Shown piece by piece: positions 1 to 7,438 of a stretch of 18,069 bases of DNA. Position 1 is the first letter of the stretch. Each line of letters opens with the position of its first letter. The translations under genes and the position numbers were made by a program. Origin of the DNA: Lysobacterales bacterium CG02_land_8_20_14_3_00_62_12 (GTDB taxonomy: Bacteria > Pseudomonadota > Gammaproteobacteria > Xanthomonadales > Ahniellaceae); assembly GCA_002785585.1 (NCBI GenBank), contig PEUI01000315.1, positions 1 through 18,069 on the forward strand, given 5' to 3'. The notes beneath the pieces are model-generated. The model made no database searches. It saw only the letters and a program-made list of their open reading frames with translations, and was not told the DNA's origin.

Positions 1-153
1 GCTCCCCTTTGTGCGCCTTGCAGGCGAACGAAAGTCCTGCGCAATCTGCGCAAGTTATTTCTGCGCAACGCCTTATTCGCTAGCAGCGACCTTACCGCGA
101 GCGGTTTCGGCTGCGCACGCGCTGAAGTCCGCCACCGGCGTGCGCCTGAACGG
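1..153. other. Left-edge stretch without a supported gene
   Basis: No reading frame here looks like a conserved protein. A plus-strand frame stays open from base 1 to a stop at 163-165, but its translation shows no recognisable family and runs into the 3' end of the traB-like gene. The stretch holds three copies of the octamer CTGCGCAA at 37-44, 46-53 and 61-68, each containing the palindrome TGCGCA. Confidence 0.5.
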
Positions 154-1215
154 CTAGGGCGCTGACGAAGTGGCTGCCGCCTCGGCATCGGGTGCGGTCA
201 CCGTGTAACCACGGTCGCGCAAGGCGGCCACATAGCCATCGGCTTTCAGGATCTGCGCCATCGGCAAGCTGCCGAAGCTGGTGGGATATTGCTTGATGGC
301 GGCTTCGGCAGCGGCCAGCCAGGTGGCTTTGGCCTGGGCGCGAACCGCCTCCATGCCGATGCCGCGCTTCATGAAAATGCCGTCGTTGAAGACCGCATCC
401 ATGCACACCCGACTGGGGTCGGTGTAGGGCAGGGCACGCAACATCTCCAGGTCGCCGGTGGCCCAGGCGTTGGCGCGGTCGGCCATCGTCTCCAGATCGG
501 CATCAAGATGGGTGAGGATTTTCGAAAAACATTCGGTGTCGTTGAGCGTGGTGGCGTTGAAATCTTTCAGCAGGGCTTTGCTGTCTTCGATCTTGATTTT
601 CACCAAGGTCGGCGTGGCTTTCAATTGGCGCTTGCTGGTCGCCTTGCGGATCACTTTGTTGGCGACGCTGCGGTTGGACAGCCCCACTCTGGCGATGGCG
701 TCATCGTACAAAGTCTGGGCGGCAAAAATGGGTCGGTAACTTTCGACCTTGGTATTTTTGCCGAGATAGCGCTGCTTCAGCACCAGCCAGCGTGCGTAGT
801 CGCCCGCGTTGACCCGTTTGGCCAGTGGCAGGTGCTCCGGGTTTTTCCGCGTTTTCAGCAGTTTCGGCAGCAGAAACAACATTTTGAAGAACCCGACATC
901 GGCATCGAACACAAACGCCGGTGGCGCCAATACCGCTCCGGATCGCGCGATGATCTGCTCCACTTCGCTGGCGTTCCATTGCATCTTTTTTGGCACCGGC
1001 GAGACATTGCCCAGCAGCCACAGCACGTGGCCGTCTTTGCTGACCTGCCACAAACCTGGCCCCGGTTGCGTGCCGGTAACCAGCACGGTTTTGAGCAGGG
1101 TGGCGCCGTGGTCCGTGGCGGCCTCCGCGGCTGCTGGATCCGCCGCCGACACCGAACTGGCGCCCGGCAGTGCCAACCACAACAGCAGTAACAGCTTCAA
1201 CGGTCTGCGATTCAT
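154..1215 (-). CDS. TraB/GumN family exported protein
   Basis: The 353-residue product starts at an ATG (1215). Residues 1-24 form a Sec signal peptide: basic start NRRPLK, a leucine-rich core, then a likely cut after SSVSA. Export to the periplasm is therefore expected. Residues 53-330 resemble the TraB/GumN (formerly DUF399-like) family, with an opening GLWQVSKDGHVLWLLGNVSP and a closing segment GYVAALRDRGYTV typical of the group. In many family members the first motif ends in G-x-H; here it reads GNVSPVPKKMQW, so the histidine is a serine. No reaction is firmly established for bacterial members, so I assign none. The gene is divergent from amgK, with 165 bases between the two starts. Family assignment is fairly sure; function is unknown. 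Confidence 0.8.
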   Translation of the reverse strand: MNRRPLKLLLLLWLALPGASSVSAADPAAAEAATDHGATLLKTVLVTGTQPGPGLWQVSKDGHVLWLLGNVSPVPKKMQWNASEVEQIIARSGAVLAPPAFVFDADVGFFKMLFLLPKLLKTRKNPEHLPLAKRVNAGDYARWLVLKQRYLGKNTKVESYRPIFAAQTLYDDAIARVGLSNRSVANKVIRKATSKRQLKATPTLVKIKIEDSKALLKDFNATTLNDTECFSKILTHLDADLETMADRANAWATGDLEMLRALPYTDPSRVCMDAVFNDGIFMKRGIGMEAVRAQAKATWLAAAEAAIKQYPTSFGSLPMAQILKADGYVAALRDRGYTVTAPDAEAAATSSAP

Positions 1216-1346
1216 GCGGTGCGCCTGGTGACTGAAAATGGGTTCGCAAAATAGCGCGGAAACCGGAACGGCGAAGCGAACTGTTCGCCTGCTGTTCCGG
1301 CATCCTTCAGCTGGCAGCGGATCGAGTGGGGTGCCGAAGACCTCGC

Positions 1347-1352
1347 TACACT
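1347..1352 (+). promoter_or_regulatory. Possible -10 element for amgK-murU
   Basis: TACACT lies 29 bases before the amgK start in the 165-base divergent region. I see no convincing -35 box at the right distance, so this is a weak call. The amgK ATG itself is preceded by AAAGG at 1374-1378. Confidence 0.2.
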
Positions 1353-1380
1353 CGCCGCCCTAGCCGCACCGCCAAAGGTC

Positions 1381-2427
1381 ATGGACAAAAAGCGCGAGCA
1401 ACAACTGCTGAACTGGTTACGCAATGCCCTCAACGACGCCGAGATCAAGCGCATCGAGGCAGCATCGAGTGACGCCAGTTTTCGCCGTTATTACCGACTG
1501 CGTAGTCGCGGTAGTGCGTTCATCGTGATGGATGCGCCACCAGCGCAGGAAGACATCAACCCCTGGCTGGAGGTCAACCGGCGGCTGCGGGCGGTGTCGC
1601 TGTCGGCACCCGAAGTGCTGGCCCACAACCGGCAAGACGGCTTCGTGCTGATGGGTGATCTGGGCACGGTCAATTATCTGGACGCGCTCAACGCCGACAG
1701 CGCCGACCTGCTCTATCGAGACGCGCTCAATGCGCTCTATGGCATGCAGTTGCGGATACGACCCAGCGGCCTGCCGGTGTATGACGAAGGGCGTTTGCAG
1801 GCAGAACTGGATTTGTTTCCAGAGTGGTTTTTGGGTCGCCATCTGGGGATTGTGCCGAGCGCCAGTGAACGCCTGATCCTCAAGCGCATGTTCCAGAAAT
1901 TGGTCAGCTCGGCGTTGGAGCAGCCGCAGGTGTTTGTCCACCGCGACTATCACAGCCGCAATCTGATGCAGTTGGCCAACGGCAATCCGGGCATCATCGA
2001 TTTTCAGGATGCGGTCAAAGGCCCGGTCACTTACGACCTGGTGTCGCTGCTGCGCGACTGCTACATCGAATGGCCGCAGGCGCAGGTAATGGGCTACGTC
2101 AACCAGTATCGGGATCGACTGGCCAAGGCCGGCTTGATCGAAGATCGCGAGCTGCGCTTCAAGCGCTGGTTCGATTGGATGGGCCTGCAACGGCACCTCA
2201 AGGTGCTCGGCATTTTCTGTCGGCTGCACTACCGCGACGGCAAATCGCAATACCTCAAAGACCTGCCGCTGACGCTGAAATATGTGCTCGATGTCGCGGC
2301 CGGTAATCGTGAACTCGGCCCCTTCGCCGAATGGCTGCGGGACAAAATCGGCGATCGCGATGTCAGCCAGGCCAGCGTGGAGGCATCGCCTGAGCACCAG
2401 CACGAGCCACTAGCGGAGCTCGGCTGA
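1381..2427 (+). CDS. amgK: Anomeric MurNAc/GlcNAc kinase AmgK
   Basis: The 348-residue protein has the aminoglycoside phosphotransferase (APH) fold. The catalytic loop is HRDYHSRNLM (187-196; D189 is the expected base) and the metal-binding motif is IDFQDAVKGP (206-215). AmgK phosphorylates the anomeric carbon of N-acetylmuramic acid, and also GlcNAc, feeding the recycling route to UDP-MurNAc. The identification rests mainly on the next gene, murU, which uses the product; amgK-murU is a known pair in pseudomonads and relatives. The ATG at 1381 has an AAAGG ribosome site five to seven bases upstream, and the first residues (DKKREQQLLNWL) look like a natural N-terminus. The enzyme should be cytoplasmic. 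A generic APH-family kinase is the alternative, made unlikely by context. Confidence 0.9.
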   Translation: MDKKREQQLLNWLRNALNDAEIKRIEAASSDASFRRYYRLRSRGSAFIVMDAPPAQEDINPWLEVNRRLRAVSLSAPEVLAHNRQDGFVLMGDLGTVNYLDALNADSADLLYRDALNALYGMQLRIRPSGLPVYDEGRLQAELDLFPEWFLGRHLGIVPSASERLILKRMFQKLVSSALEQPQVFVHRDYHSRNLMQLANGNPGIIDFQDAVKGPVTYDLVSLLRDCYIEWPQAQVMGYVNQYRDRLAKAGLIEDRELRFKRWFDWMGLQRHLKVLGIFCRLHYRDGKSQYLKDLPLTLKYVLDVAAGNRELGPFAEWLRDKIGDRDVSQASVEASPEHQHEPLAELG

Positions 2428-2521
2428 GCATGCAGAGCGTGTGCTGGACACCAATCGTTGCCCGGACCCGGCGCTGGTGGGCCGCGGTCAATGGCGATTG
2501 CGGTGGCGGCGGAGCGCGGCG

Positions 2522-3223
2522 ATGCGGGCGCTGATTTTTGCCGCCGGCAAGGGCGAGCGGATGCGGCCGCTCAGTCTGCATACGCCCAAGCCGCTGCTCA
2601 GCGTGGGCGGCAAACCGCTGATTGTCTGGCAGATCGAAAAATTGGCGGCGATTGGTGTCGGCGATATTGTCATCAACACCTCGTGGCTGGCCGCGCAATT
2701 TCCCGCCGTGCTCGGTGACGGCAGCGATTTCGGCGTCCACCTGCACTATTGCTTTGAAGGTGCCGAGCCGCTGGAAACCGGCGGCGGCCTACTGCACGCG
2801 CTGCCCCAATTGGGGCCGGCGCCGTTCATCGTGGTCAATGGCGATATCTGGAGCGACTACGATTTTGCTCGCTTGCCCGAGCAACCCAGCGGCCTTGCCC
2901 ATCTGGTTTTGGTGGCGCTGCCCGAGTCGCGTCCACTGGGCGCATTTGAGCGCGCGGTTTCGGCGTTGTTGCCAGCTTCGGCCGACGCAGAACCGGCGGC
3001 GCCCTGGTACACCCTGGCCGGTATCAGTGTGGTGCGCCCCGAGCTGCTCGATGGTCATCGGCCCGGTACGTTTCCATTGGCACCGCTACTCACCGCCGCA
3101 GCCCGCGAGGGTCTGGTCAGCGTTGAACGACTCACCGGCGTTTGGCACGATGTCGGCACCCCGGAGCGTTGGCGGGCACTGAACGCGGAGCTCGCGGCAG
3201 GTAGGTCGGTGCAAGGCGCGTAG
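2522..3223 (+). CDS. murU: N-acetylmuramate 1-phosphate uridylyltransferase MurU
   Basis: This 233-residue nucleotidyltransferase converts MurNAc-1-phosphate and UTP to UDP-MurNAc, bypassing de novo UDP-GlcNAc synthesis and the fosfomycin-sensitive MurA step. The N-terminus carries the sugar-nucleotidyltransferase signature AAGKGERMRPL (7-17) with K23 in TPKPL, then NGD (106-108) for metal binding and HDVGTPERW (209-217) near the end. I chose the ATG at 2522 because GGAG at 2511-2514 sits seven bases before it and the conserved motif starts immediately; an in-frame GTG at 2441 would add 27 unconserved residues. It follows amgK by 94 bases and is probably co-transcribed. The last residues, GRSVQGA, and the stop codon lie inside a REP-like hairpin, so the native C-terminus may have been replaced. 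Confidence 0.9.
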   Translation: MRALIFAAGKGERMRPLSLHTPKPLLSVGGKPLIVWQIEKLAAIGVGDIVINTSWLAAQFPAVLGDGSDFGVHLHYCFEGAEPLETGGGLLHALPQLGPAPFIVVNGDIWSDYDFARLPEQPSGLAHLVLVALPESRPLGAFERAVSALLPASADAEPAAPWYTLAGISVVRPELLDGHRPGTFPLAPLLTAAAREGLVSVERLTGVWHDVGTPERWRALNAELAAGRSVQGA

Positions 3224-3237
3224 CGCCGCAACCGACC
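3201..3237 (+). repeat. REP-like palindrome with GTAG head
   Basis: A GTAG tetranucleotide opens an imperfect hairpin: GGTCGGT (3204-3210) pairs with ACCGACC (3231-3237), and GGCGC (3215-3219) with GCGCC (3223-3227), around a three-base loop and a small internal bulge. A GTAG or GGAG head followed by such a stem is the hallmark of REP elements mobilised by RAYT (IS200-like) transposases. The murU stop (3221-3223) is in the loop. Lying between convergent murU and purD, it could act as a two-way transcription terminator or mRNA 3'-end stabiliser. I found no second copy in the window. Confidence 0.55.
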
Positions 3238-3300
3238 ATGCCCGGATCGCCGCAGGTTCCCCGGGTGTCGGCTCGGCGCTGCTGGCGGCGACCTGCCGGT

Positions 3301-4575
3301 TCAGCGCCGCAGCGCCAGATGGGCAATATCGGAGCGATAAAAGCCGCCGGCAAAATGGATCGGTGCCAGCGCCTGATAGGCGCGATTCCGCGCCGCGCCG
3401 ATATCTGCACCGAGCGCGCACACGGTCAACACGCGGCCGCCACTGGTCAGTACCTGGTTGTGCTCGCTGCGGGTGGCGCCGTGAAAGATTTTGCTGTCGG
3501 GCAGGGCAGCGGCGTCGAGGCCGCAAACCACCTCGCCGCCATGCACCGCGCCCGGGTAGCCAGCGGCGGCGATGACCACGGCGACCGCCGGGCGTGGGTC
3601 CCAGTGCGCGTTGACCCGATCGAGTTGGCCAGCCAACGCGGCCTCGATCAGCTCGAGCAAATCCGAGCGCAGGCGCAACAAGATCGGTTGCGCTTCCGGA
3701 TCACCCAAGCGCACGTTGAACTCCAACACCTGGAGATCGCCGTCGCCACGAATCATCAATCCGGCATACAGAAAACCCCGAAACGGCGCGCCATCGGCGG
3801 CCATGCCGGCCAGCGTTGGCAGGATCACCGTCGCCATCACCCGTTGATCGATTTCAGCGCTGACCACCGGTGCTGGTGAATAGGCACCCATGCCGCCGGT
3901 GTTGGGTCCCAAGTCGCCGGCATCGCGGCGTTTGTGGTCCTGGCTGCTGGCCATCGGCAGGGCGTGTTGGCCATCGCAGAGGACGATATAGCTGGCCTCT
4001 TCGCCTTCCAGAAAACGTTCGATCACCACCGGCGCGCCGGCTCCGGTTGGGGTCGATCCGAGCAGCTCGAGCAGGGCCGCTTCGGCCTCTGCCAACTGCA
4101 TCGCCACCACCACGCCTTTGCCGGCTTTGAGGCCATCGGCCTTGATTACGATGGGTGCGCCCAGTTGGCGGACGTGCGCCAAGGCCGGCGCCAGTTCGGT
4201 GAATACCGCGTAGCCCGCCGTCGGAATCTGGTGGCGCGCCAAAAACGCTTTGGCGTAAGCCTTCGAGCCTTCCAGTTGGGCGGCCGCTCGACGCGGCCCG
4301 AAGATCCGCAAACCAGCGGCTTCGAAGCGATCCACGATGCCGAGCACCAGCGGCACCTCCGGTCCGACCACGGTGAGGTCGATCGCCTCGGACTGGGCCA
4401 GCGCCAGCAGCGCGTCGAGATCGTCCACCGCCACCGCGACGTTGCGCACGCCGGGCTCGGCGGCGGTACCGGCGTTGCCGGGAGCGACCAGCACCTCACG
4501 CACACGCGGCGAGCTTTGGAGTTTCCAGGCCAGCGCATGCTCGCGGCCACCACCGCCAATGACCAGCAGTTTCAT
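3301..4575 (-). CDS. purD: Phosphoribosylamine-glycine ligase (GAR synthetase)
   Basis: PurD joins phosphoribosylamine and glycine using ATP in step two of purine synthesis. The 424-residue length fits the family. Visible landmarks are the N-terminal GGGGREHALAWKL (7-19), GPEVPLVLGI (71-80), the ATP-grasp lysine segment IKADGLKAGKG (144-154), the SQDHKRRDAGDLGPNTGGMG stretch near 215-235, and EFNVRLGDPEAQ near 286-297, the magnesium-binding strand. The ATG at 4575 is chosen because AAGGA precedes it by seven bases on the minus strand and GREHAL follows at the usual place; the longer frame from 4671 overlaps purH and adds 32 unlikely residues. It follows purH by 31 bases in the same operon. 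No defects seen. Confidence 0.97.
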   Translation of the reverse strand: MKLLVIGGGGREHALAWKLQSSPRVREVLVAPGNAGTAAEPGVRNVAVAVDDLDALLALAQSEAIDLTVVGPEVPLVLGIVDRFEAAGLRIFGPRRAAAQLEGSKAYAKAFLARHQIPTAGYAVFTELAPALAHVRQLGAPIVIKADGLKAGKGVVVAMQLAEAEAALLELLGSTPTGAGAPVVIERFLEGEEASYIVLCDGQHALPMASSQDHKRRDAGDLGPNTGGMGAYSPAPVVSAEIDQRVMATVILPTLAGMAADGAPFRGFLYAGLMIRGDGDLQVLEFNVRLGDPEAQPILLRLRSDLLELIEAALAGQLDRVNAHWDPRPAVAVVIAAAGYPGAVHGGEVVCGLDAAALPDSKIFHGATRSEHNQVLTSGGRVLTVCALGADIGAARNRAYQALAPIHFAGGFYRSDIAHLALRR

Positions 4576-4606
4576 CGTTTGTCCTTGCCGAGTGGTGGAT
4601 CGCGCA

Positions 4607-6199
4607 TCAATGCCGAAAATGCCGCACGCCGGTAAATACCATGGCCAAGTGGTGTTGATCGGCGGCCGCAATCACTTCGGCGTCGCGGATCGATCCACCG
4701 GGCTGGATCACCGCGCGGATACCGGCTTCGGCGGCGGCGTCGATGCCATCGCGAAACGGAAAAAAAGCATCCGACGCGAGCACCGCGCCGGCCACTTCAA
4801 GCCCGGCTTCGGCGGCTTTCATGGCGGCAATCTTTGCGCTGATCACCCGGCTCATCTGGCCGGCACCAATGCCGATGCTGCGTTGCCCGCGCGCATAAAC
4901 GATGGCATTGGACTTGACCATCATCGCCACCCGCCAGGCAAATCGCAGGTCGATCATTTCGCCAGCGTCGGGCTGGCGTTGGCTGACCACGCGCAGGTCA
5001 GCGTCGCTCAAGCAGTCGTGGTCGCGGTCTTGCACCAGCAGGCCGCCGTGGATGCGTTTGCAGTCCAGCGTCGCGGTCACCGCGGTCGTTGCCAGCGGCC
5101 AGGCACCGCAGGCGAGCACGCGCACATTGGGCTTGGCGGCAAATGCCAACAGCGCCGCCGGTTCGATTTCCGGGGCAACCACGACTTCGACGAACTGGCG
5201 CCGCAGAATCGCTTGCGCGGTCGCCAGATCCAGCGGCCGATTGCAGGCGATGATGCCGCCGAACGCCGACAGCGGGTCGCCGGCATAAGCCGCGTCATAG
5301 GCCGCAAGCAAATCGGCGGCAACGGCAACGCCGCAGGGATTGGCGTGCTTGACGATGACGCAGGCGGGGGCTTCGGTAAACAGCTTCACGCACTCGAGTG
5401 CGGCGTCGGCGTCGGCGATGTTGTTGTAGGAAAGCTCCTTGCCCTGCAACAACCGGGCGCCAGCGATTTGGCCACTGCCCAGCCCCGGTTCCCGATACAG
5501 CGCGCCGCGTTGGTGCGGGTTTTCACCATAGCGCAACGGCATCGCCAGATCGAACGCCGGCTGCAACACGGAAGGCCATGGCGCCGGTGCTGCCAGCGGA
5601 TCGACCCGGGCACTCAGCCACTGACCAATCAGGCCGTCGTAGCGGGCGCAATGGGTGAATGCCTTGGCGGCGAGCGTCCGCCGCAACGCCAGATCGCTGC
5701 CACCACCACGCAAGGCGGCGATCAGCGCGGGATAATCCACCGGGTCGGTCAGCACCGCTACGCGCTGATGATTTTTGGCCGCTGCCCGCAGCATCGCCGG
5801 GCCGCCGATGTCGATATTTTCAATGGCTTCGTCAAAAGTCACCGCCGACCGCGCCACGGTGGCCGCAAACGGGTACAGGTTCACCACCAGCAAGTCGATC
5901 GGCAAGATGCCGTGCGCCGCCATCGCCTCGTGATCTTGTTCAACGCGGCCGAGCAGTCCGCCGTGCACCCGCGGGTGCAAAGTCTTCAGGCGACCGTCCA
6001 TCATTTCCGGAAACCCGGTGAGCTCGGCGACATCACGCACCGGCAGGCCGTGCGCACGCAGGGCAGCGGCGGTGCCGCCGGTAGAAATCAGCTCGACTTG
6101 GAGCTCGATCAGTGCCCGCGCGAGCTCGATCAGTGAGGTTTTGTCGGAGACCGACAACAAGGCACGCCGAACGGCCACGGCAGCGGTCGCAGTCATCAT
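4607..6199 (-). CDS. purH: Bifunctional AICAR transformylase/IMP cyclohydrolase
   Basis: PurH carries out the last two steps to IMP. The 530-residue protein shows the N-terminal cyclohydrolase (MGS-like) domain, with LLSVSDKTSL, STGGTA, MMDGRLKTLHPRVHGG and ENIDIGGPAMLRAAAKNH, in residues 1-200. The transformylase domain follows: LRYGENPHQRGALY, KELSYNNIADADAAL, catalytic VKHANPCG (K284, H285), DPLSAFGG and SDAFFPFRDGID, ending in TGVRHFRH as usual. Two adjacent ATGs (6199, 6196) are possible, with a weak GGTTGGA upstream; a TTG at 6208 is less likely. The gene sits 36 bases after fis and 31 before purD. fis-purH-purD is also found in pseudomonads. Cytoplasmic; all key residues present. Confidence 0.97.
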   Translation of the reverse strand: MMTATAAVAVRRALLSVSDKTSLIELARALIELQVELISTGGTAAALRAHGLPVRDVAELTGFPEMMDGRLKTLHPRVHGGLLGRVEQDHEAMAAHGILPIDLLVVNLYPFAATVARSAVTFDEAIENIDIGGPAMLRAAAKNHQRVAVLTDPVDYPALIAALRGGGSDLALRRTLAAKAFTHCARYDGLIGQWLSARVDPLAAPAPWPSVLQPAFDLAMPLRYGENPHQRGALYREPGLGSGQIAGARLLQGKELSYNNIADADAALECVKLFTEAPACVIVKHANPCGVAVAADLLAAYDAAYAGDPLSAFGGIIACNRPLDLATAQAILRRQFVEVVVAPEIEPAALLAFAAKPNVRVLACGAWPLATTAVTATLDCKRIHGGLLVQDRDHDCLSDADLRVVSQRQPDAGEMIDLRFAWRVAMMVKSNAIVYARGQRSIGIGAGQMSRVISAKIAAMKAAEAGLEVAGAVLASDAFFPFRDGIDAAAEAGIRAVIQPGGSIRDAEVIAAADQHHLAMVFTGVRHFRH

Positions 6200-6235
6200 C
6201 GATTCCAACCAGATTGGGGTGGCGCAGTATAGCGA

Positions 6236-6529
6236 TCAACCACCGATGGCATGCACGGCGAGTTTCTTGCGGAGCGTAGCGCGACTGATCCCCAGCAGTT
6301 CGGCGGCGCGGCTCAAGTTGCCTTCGGTGTGCCGCAACACTTCGCGCAACAACGGCGCCTCGACTTCATCGAGCACCAGTTGGTACAAACCGCCGGCGAC
6401 ATCGACGCCAGCACGCTGCAAATAACCACGCATCGCCCGCTGCACGCACTCGCTCAGCGCCGGTAGCGCCGGGTCACCGGCGGGTAGGGCAGTCAGCGCA
6501 TTGGAGAGCGACACAGACAAGGCAGTCAT
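6236..6529 (-). CDS. fis: Nucleoid-associated regulator Fis
   Basis: The 97-residue length matches Fis (98 residues in E. coli). The C-terminal helix-turn-helix is clear, running from LLREVLRHTEGNLSRAAEL to GISRATLRKKLAVHAIGG, with the family's near-invariant GNxxxAA and LRKKL. The N-terminal half, with VSLSNALTALP, corresponds to the Fis beta-arm region and dimer helices. Fis bends DNA and tunes rRNA, growth-phase and supercoiling-sensitive promoters. The ATG at 6529 is used because upstream codons encode a lysine-rich stretch from a run of nine A residues. No good Shine-Dalgarno site is visible before it, only the A-run at 6542-6550. It heads an operon with purH and purD; dusB, its partner in enteric bacteria, is absent here. 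Confidence 0.95.
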   Translation of the reverse strand: MTALSVSLSNALTALPAGDPALPALSECVQRAMRGYLQRAGVDVAGGLYQLVLDEVEAPLLREVLRHTEGNLSRAAELLGISRATLRKKLAVHAIGG

Positions 6530-6702
6530 CAGCACGGTTCGTTTTTTTTTGGTGTTGCTTCGGGTCCGCGGCGTTTGCCACCGGCACCGAACGGGGGTGC
6601 GCATTGTAGCCACGCTGCGGGCGAGAGTCAGCAGCGGTTTGGATGGCTTGGCAATTCAAGGGTACCGCAGCGTTTGCTCGGATTGCACTCACAAGCAACC
6701 GC

Positions 6703-6708
6703 TATACT
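6703..6708 (+). promoter_or_regulatory. Possible -10 box of hemJ
   Basis: TATACT matches five of six bases of the sigma-70 -10 consensus. The -35 is poor: TTGCAC at 6683-6688 gives a 14-base spacer and TTGCTC at 6674-6679 a 23-base one. Transcription from here would give a leader of about 127 bases for hemJ. Oppositely oriented -10-like bases overlap it, so fis and hemJ promoters could compete. Confidence 0.3.
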
Positions 6709-6761
6709 ATTGAGCAACTTGAATAAATGGATGGACTTCGCTGGTGGTTTGGCTACCCGAT

Positions 6762-6778
6762 GCGGCTAGCCGCTAGCC
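6762..6778. repeat. Overlapping dyads in the fis-hemJ region
   Basis: GCGGCTAGCCGC (6762-6773) is a perfect 12-base palindrome. Overlapping it, GGCTAG (6764-6769) and CTAGCC (6773-6778) form an inverted repeat around CCG. It lies 64 bases before hemJ. It could be an operator or a leader hairpin; nothing identifies the protein. Confidence 0.4.
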
Positions 6779-6841
6779 CTGAACTTTAGCTGCCAGCGAC
6801 CGTGCGCCCCAGCCAGTTGGCTTCCCTAAGGATCTTCGAAC

Positions 6842-7285
6842 ATGCTCTGGCTGAAGGCTTTTCACATTATTTTCGTGGTCACCTGGTTCGCCGGACTGTT
6901 CTACTTGCCGCGGTTGTTCGTCTATCACGTTGGCAGCCAGGACAAGGCGGCGCACGAGCGCTTCGTCATCATGGAGCGACGGCTGCTTGGGATCACCCAC
7001 ATCGGCGGCGTGCTGGCGATGATTTTTGGCATCGGTCTGCTCGGCTGGTGGTTCGGCAACGCCCGCGCCGTGGTCAGCAGCGACTGGTTGCTGCACGGCT
7101 GGCTGCACCTCAAACTGGTTTTGGTGGCGCTGCTGGTGGTTTATCACCTGAGCTTGATCGGCCTCACCGCGCAATTTCGCGACGGCCGCAATCGGCATAG
7201 TGAACGCTGGTTCCGGATTTACAACGAAGTACCCTCGGTGCTGTTGGTGGCGATTGTGCTGTTGGTGGTAGTCAAGCCGTTTTGA
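6842..7285 (+). CDS. hemJ: Protoporphyrinogen IX oxidase HemJ
   Basis: HemJ is the membrane enzyme that oxidises protoporphyrinogen IX to protoporphyrin IX, next to last in heme synthesis, in many bacteria lacking HemG or HemY. The 147-residue protein has about four membrane helices (roughly 5-25, 52-72, 84-108, 128-145) and the conserved start KAFHIIFVVTWFAGLFYLPR. Conserved polar residues seen include H8, R24, H29, K91 (in LHLKLVLVALLVVYH) and H102; family studies link such histidine, arginine and lysine residues to heme binding and activity. The ATG at 6842 has AAGGA about nine bases upstream. It is divergent from fis and 153 bases ahead of the signalling genes. Length and motifs are typical. 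Confidence 0.93.
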   Translation: MLWLKAFHIIFVVTWFAGLFYLPRLFVYHVGSQDKAAHERFVIMERRLLGITHIGGVLAMIFGIGLLGWWFGNARAVVSSDWLLHGWLHLKLVLVALLVVYHLSLIGLTAQFRDGRNRHSERWFRIYNEVPSVLLVAIVLLVVVKPF

Positions 7286-7315
7286 GCTTCGGGGTGGTAG
7301 GTTGATTGCTATATT

Positions 7316-7333
7316 GGCCAGGCTGTGCTGGCC
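7316..7333 (+). terminator. Hairpin after hemJ, possible terminator
   Basis: GGCCAG (7316-7321) and CTGGCC (7328-7333) form a six-base stem around GCTGTG, 31 bases after the hemJ stop. There is no T-run, so this is not a classic intrinsic terminator. Further short stems follow, such as GGCGG/CCGCC at 7362-7377 and GGATCG/CGATCC at 7352-7374, which exclude each other. Confidence 0.25.
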
Positions 7334-7438
7334 TCGGTGCGGCCGCAGGCCGGATCGCAGCGGCGGGTCGATCCGCCTGATTGCCGTTGGATGATGAAAA
7401 CTCGCGATAGCGTTCATTCGGTTCGTTAGTCACAAGGA

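Larger units (their letters stand above)
6530..6841. promoter_or_regulatory. fis-hemJ divergent intergenic region
   Basis: These 312 bases separate divergent fis and hemJ and contain no credible gene. Visible are a nine-T run (6542-6550, nine A residues on the fis strand) just before fis, an AT-rich block around 6701-6727 with TATACT, and an overlapping dyad at 6762-6778. The fis promoter must lie here, but I cannot fix its position: TATAGC and TAGTAT on the minus strand around 6702-6712 are the best -10 candidates. A long fis leader would follow. Confidence 0.5.

Noticed and set aside
289..1191. A 300-residue plus-strand frame opposite the TraB-like gene
   Set aside because: The minus-strand product has a signal peptide and family motifs; the plus translation is low-complexity Gly/Gln/His-rich.
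1417..2403. A 328-residue minus-strand frame opposite amgK
   Set aside because: It mirrors a gene with clear kinase motifs and shows no domain of its own.
4337..6136. A 599-residue plus-strand open frame across purH and the start of purD
   Set aside because: It is antisense to genes with complete PurH and PurD motifs; its His/Gln/Arg-rich translation has no family resemblance and reflects GC-rich codon bias.
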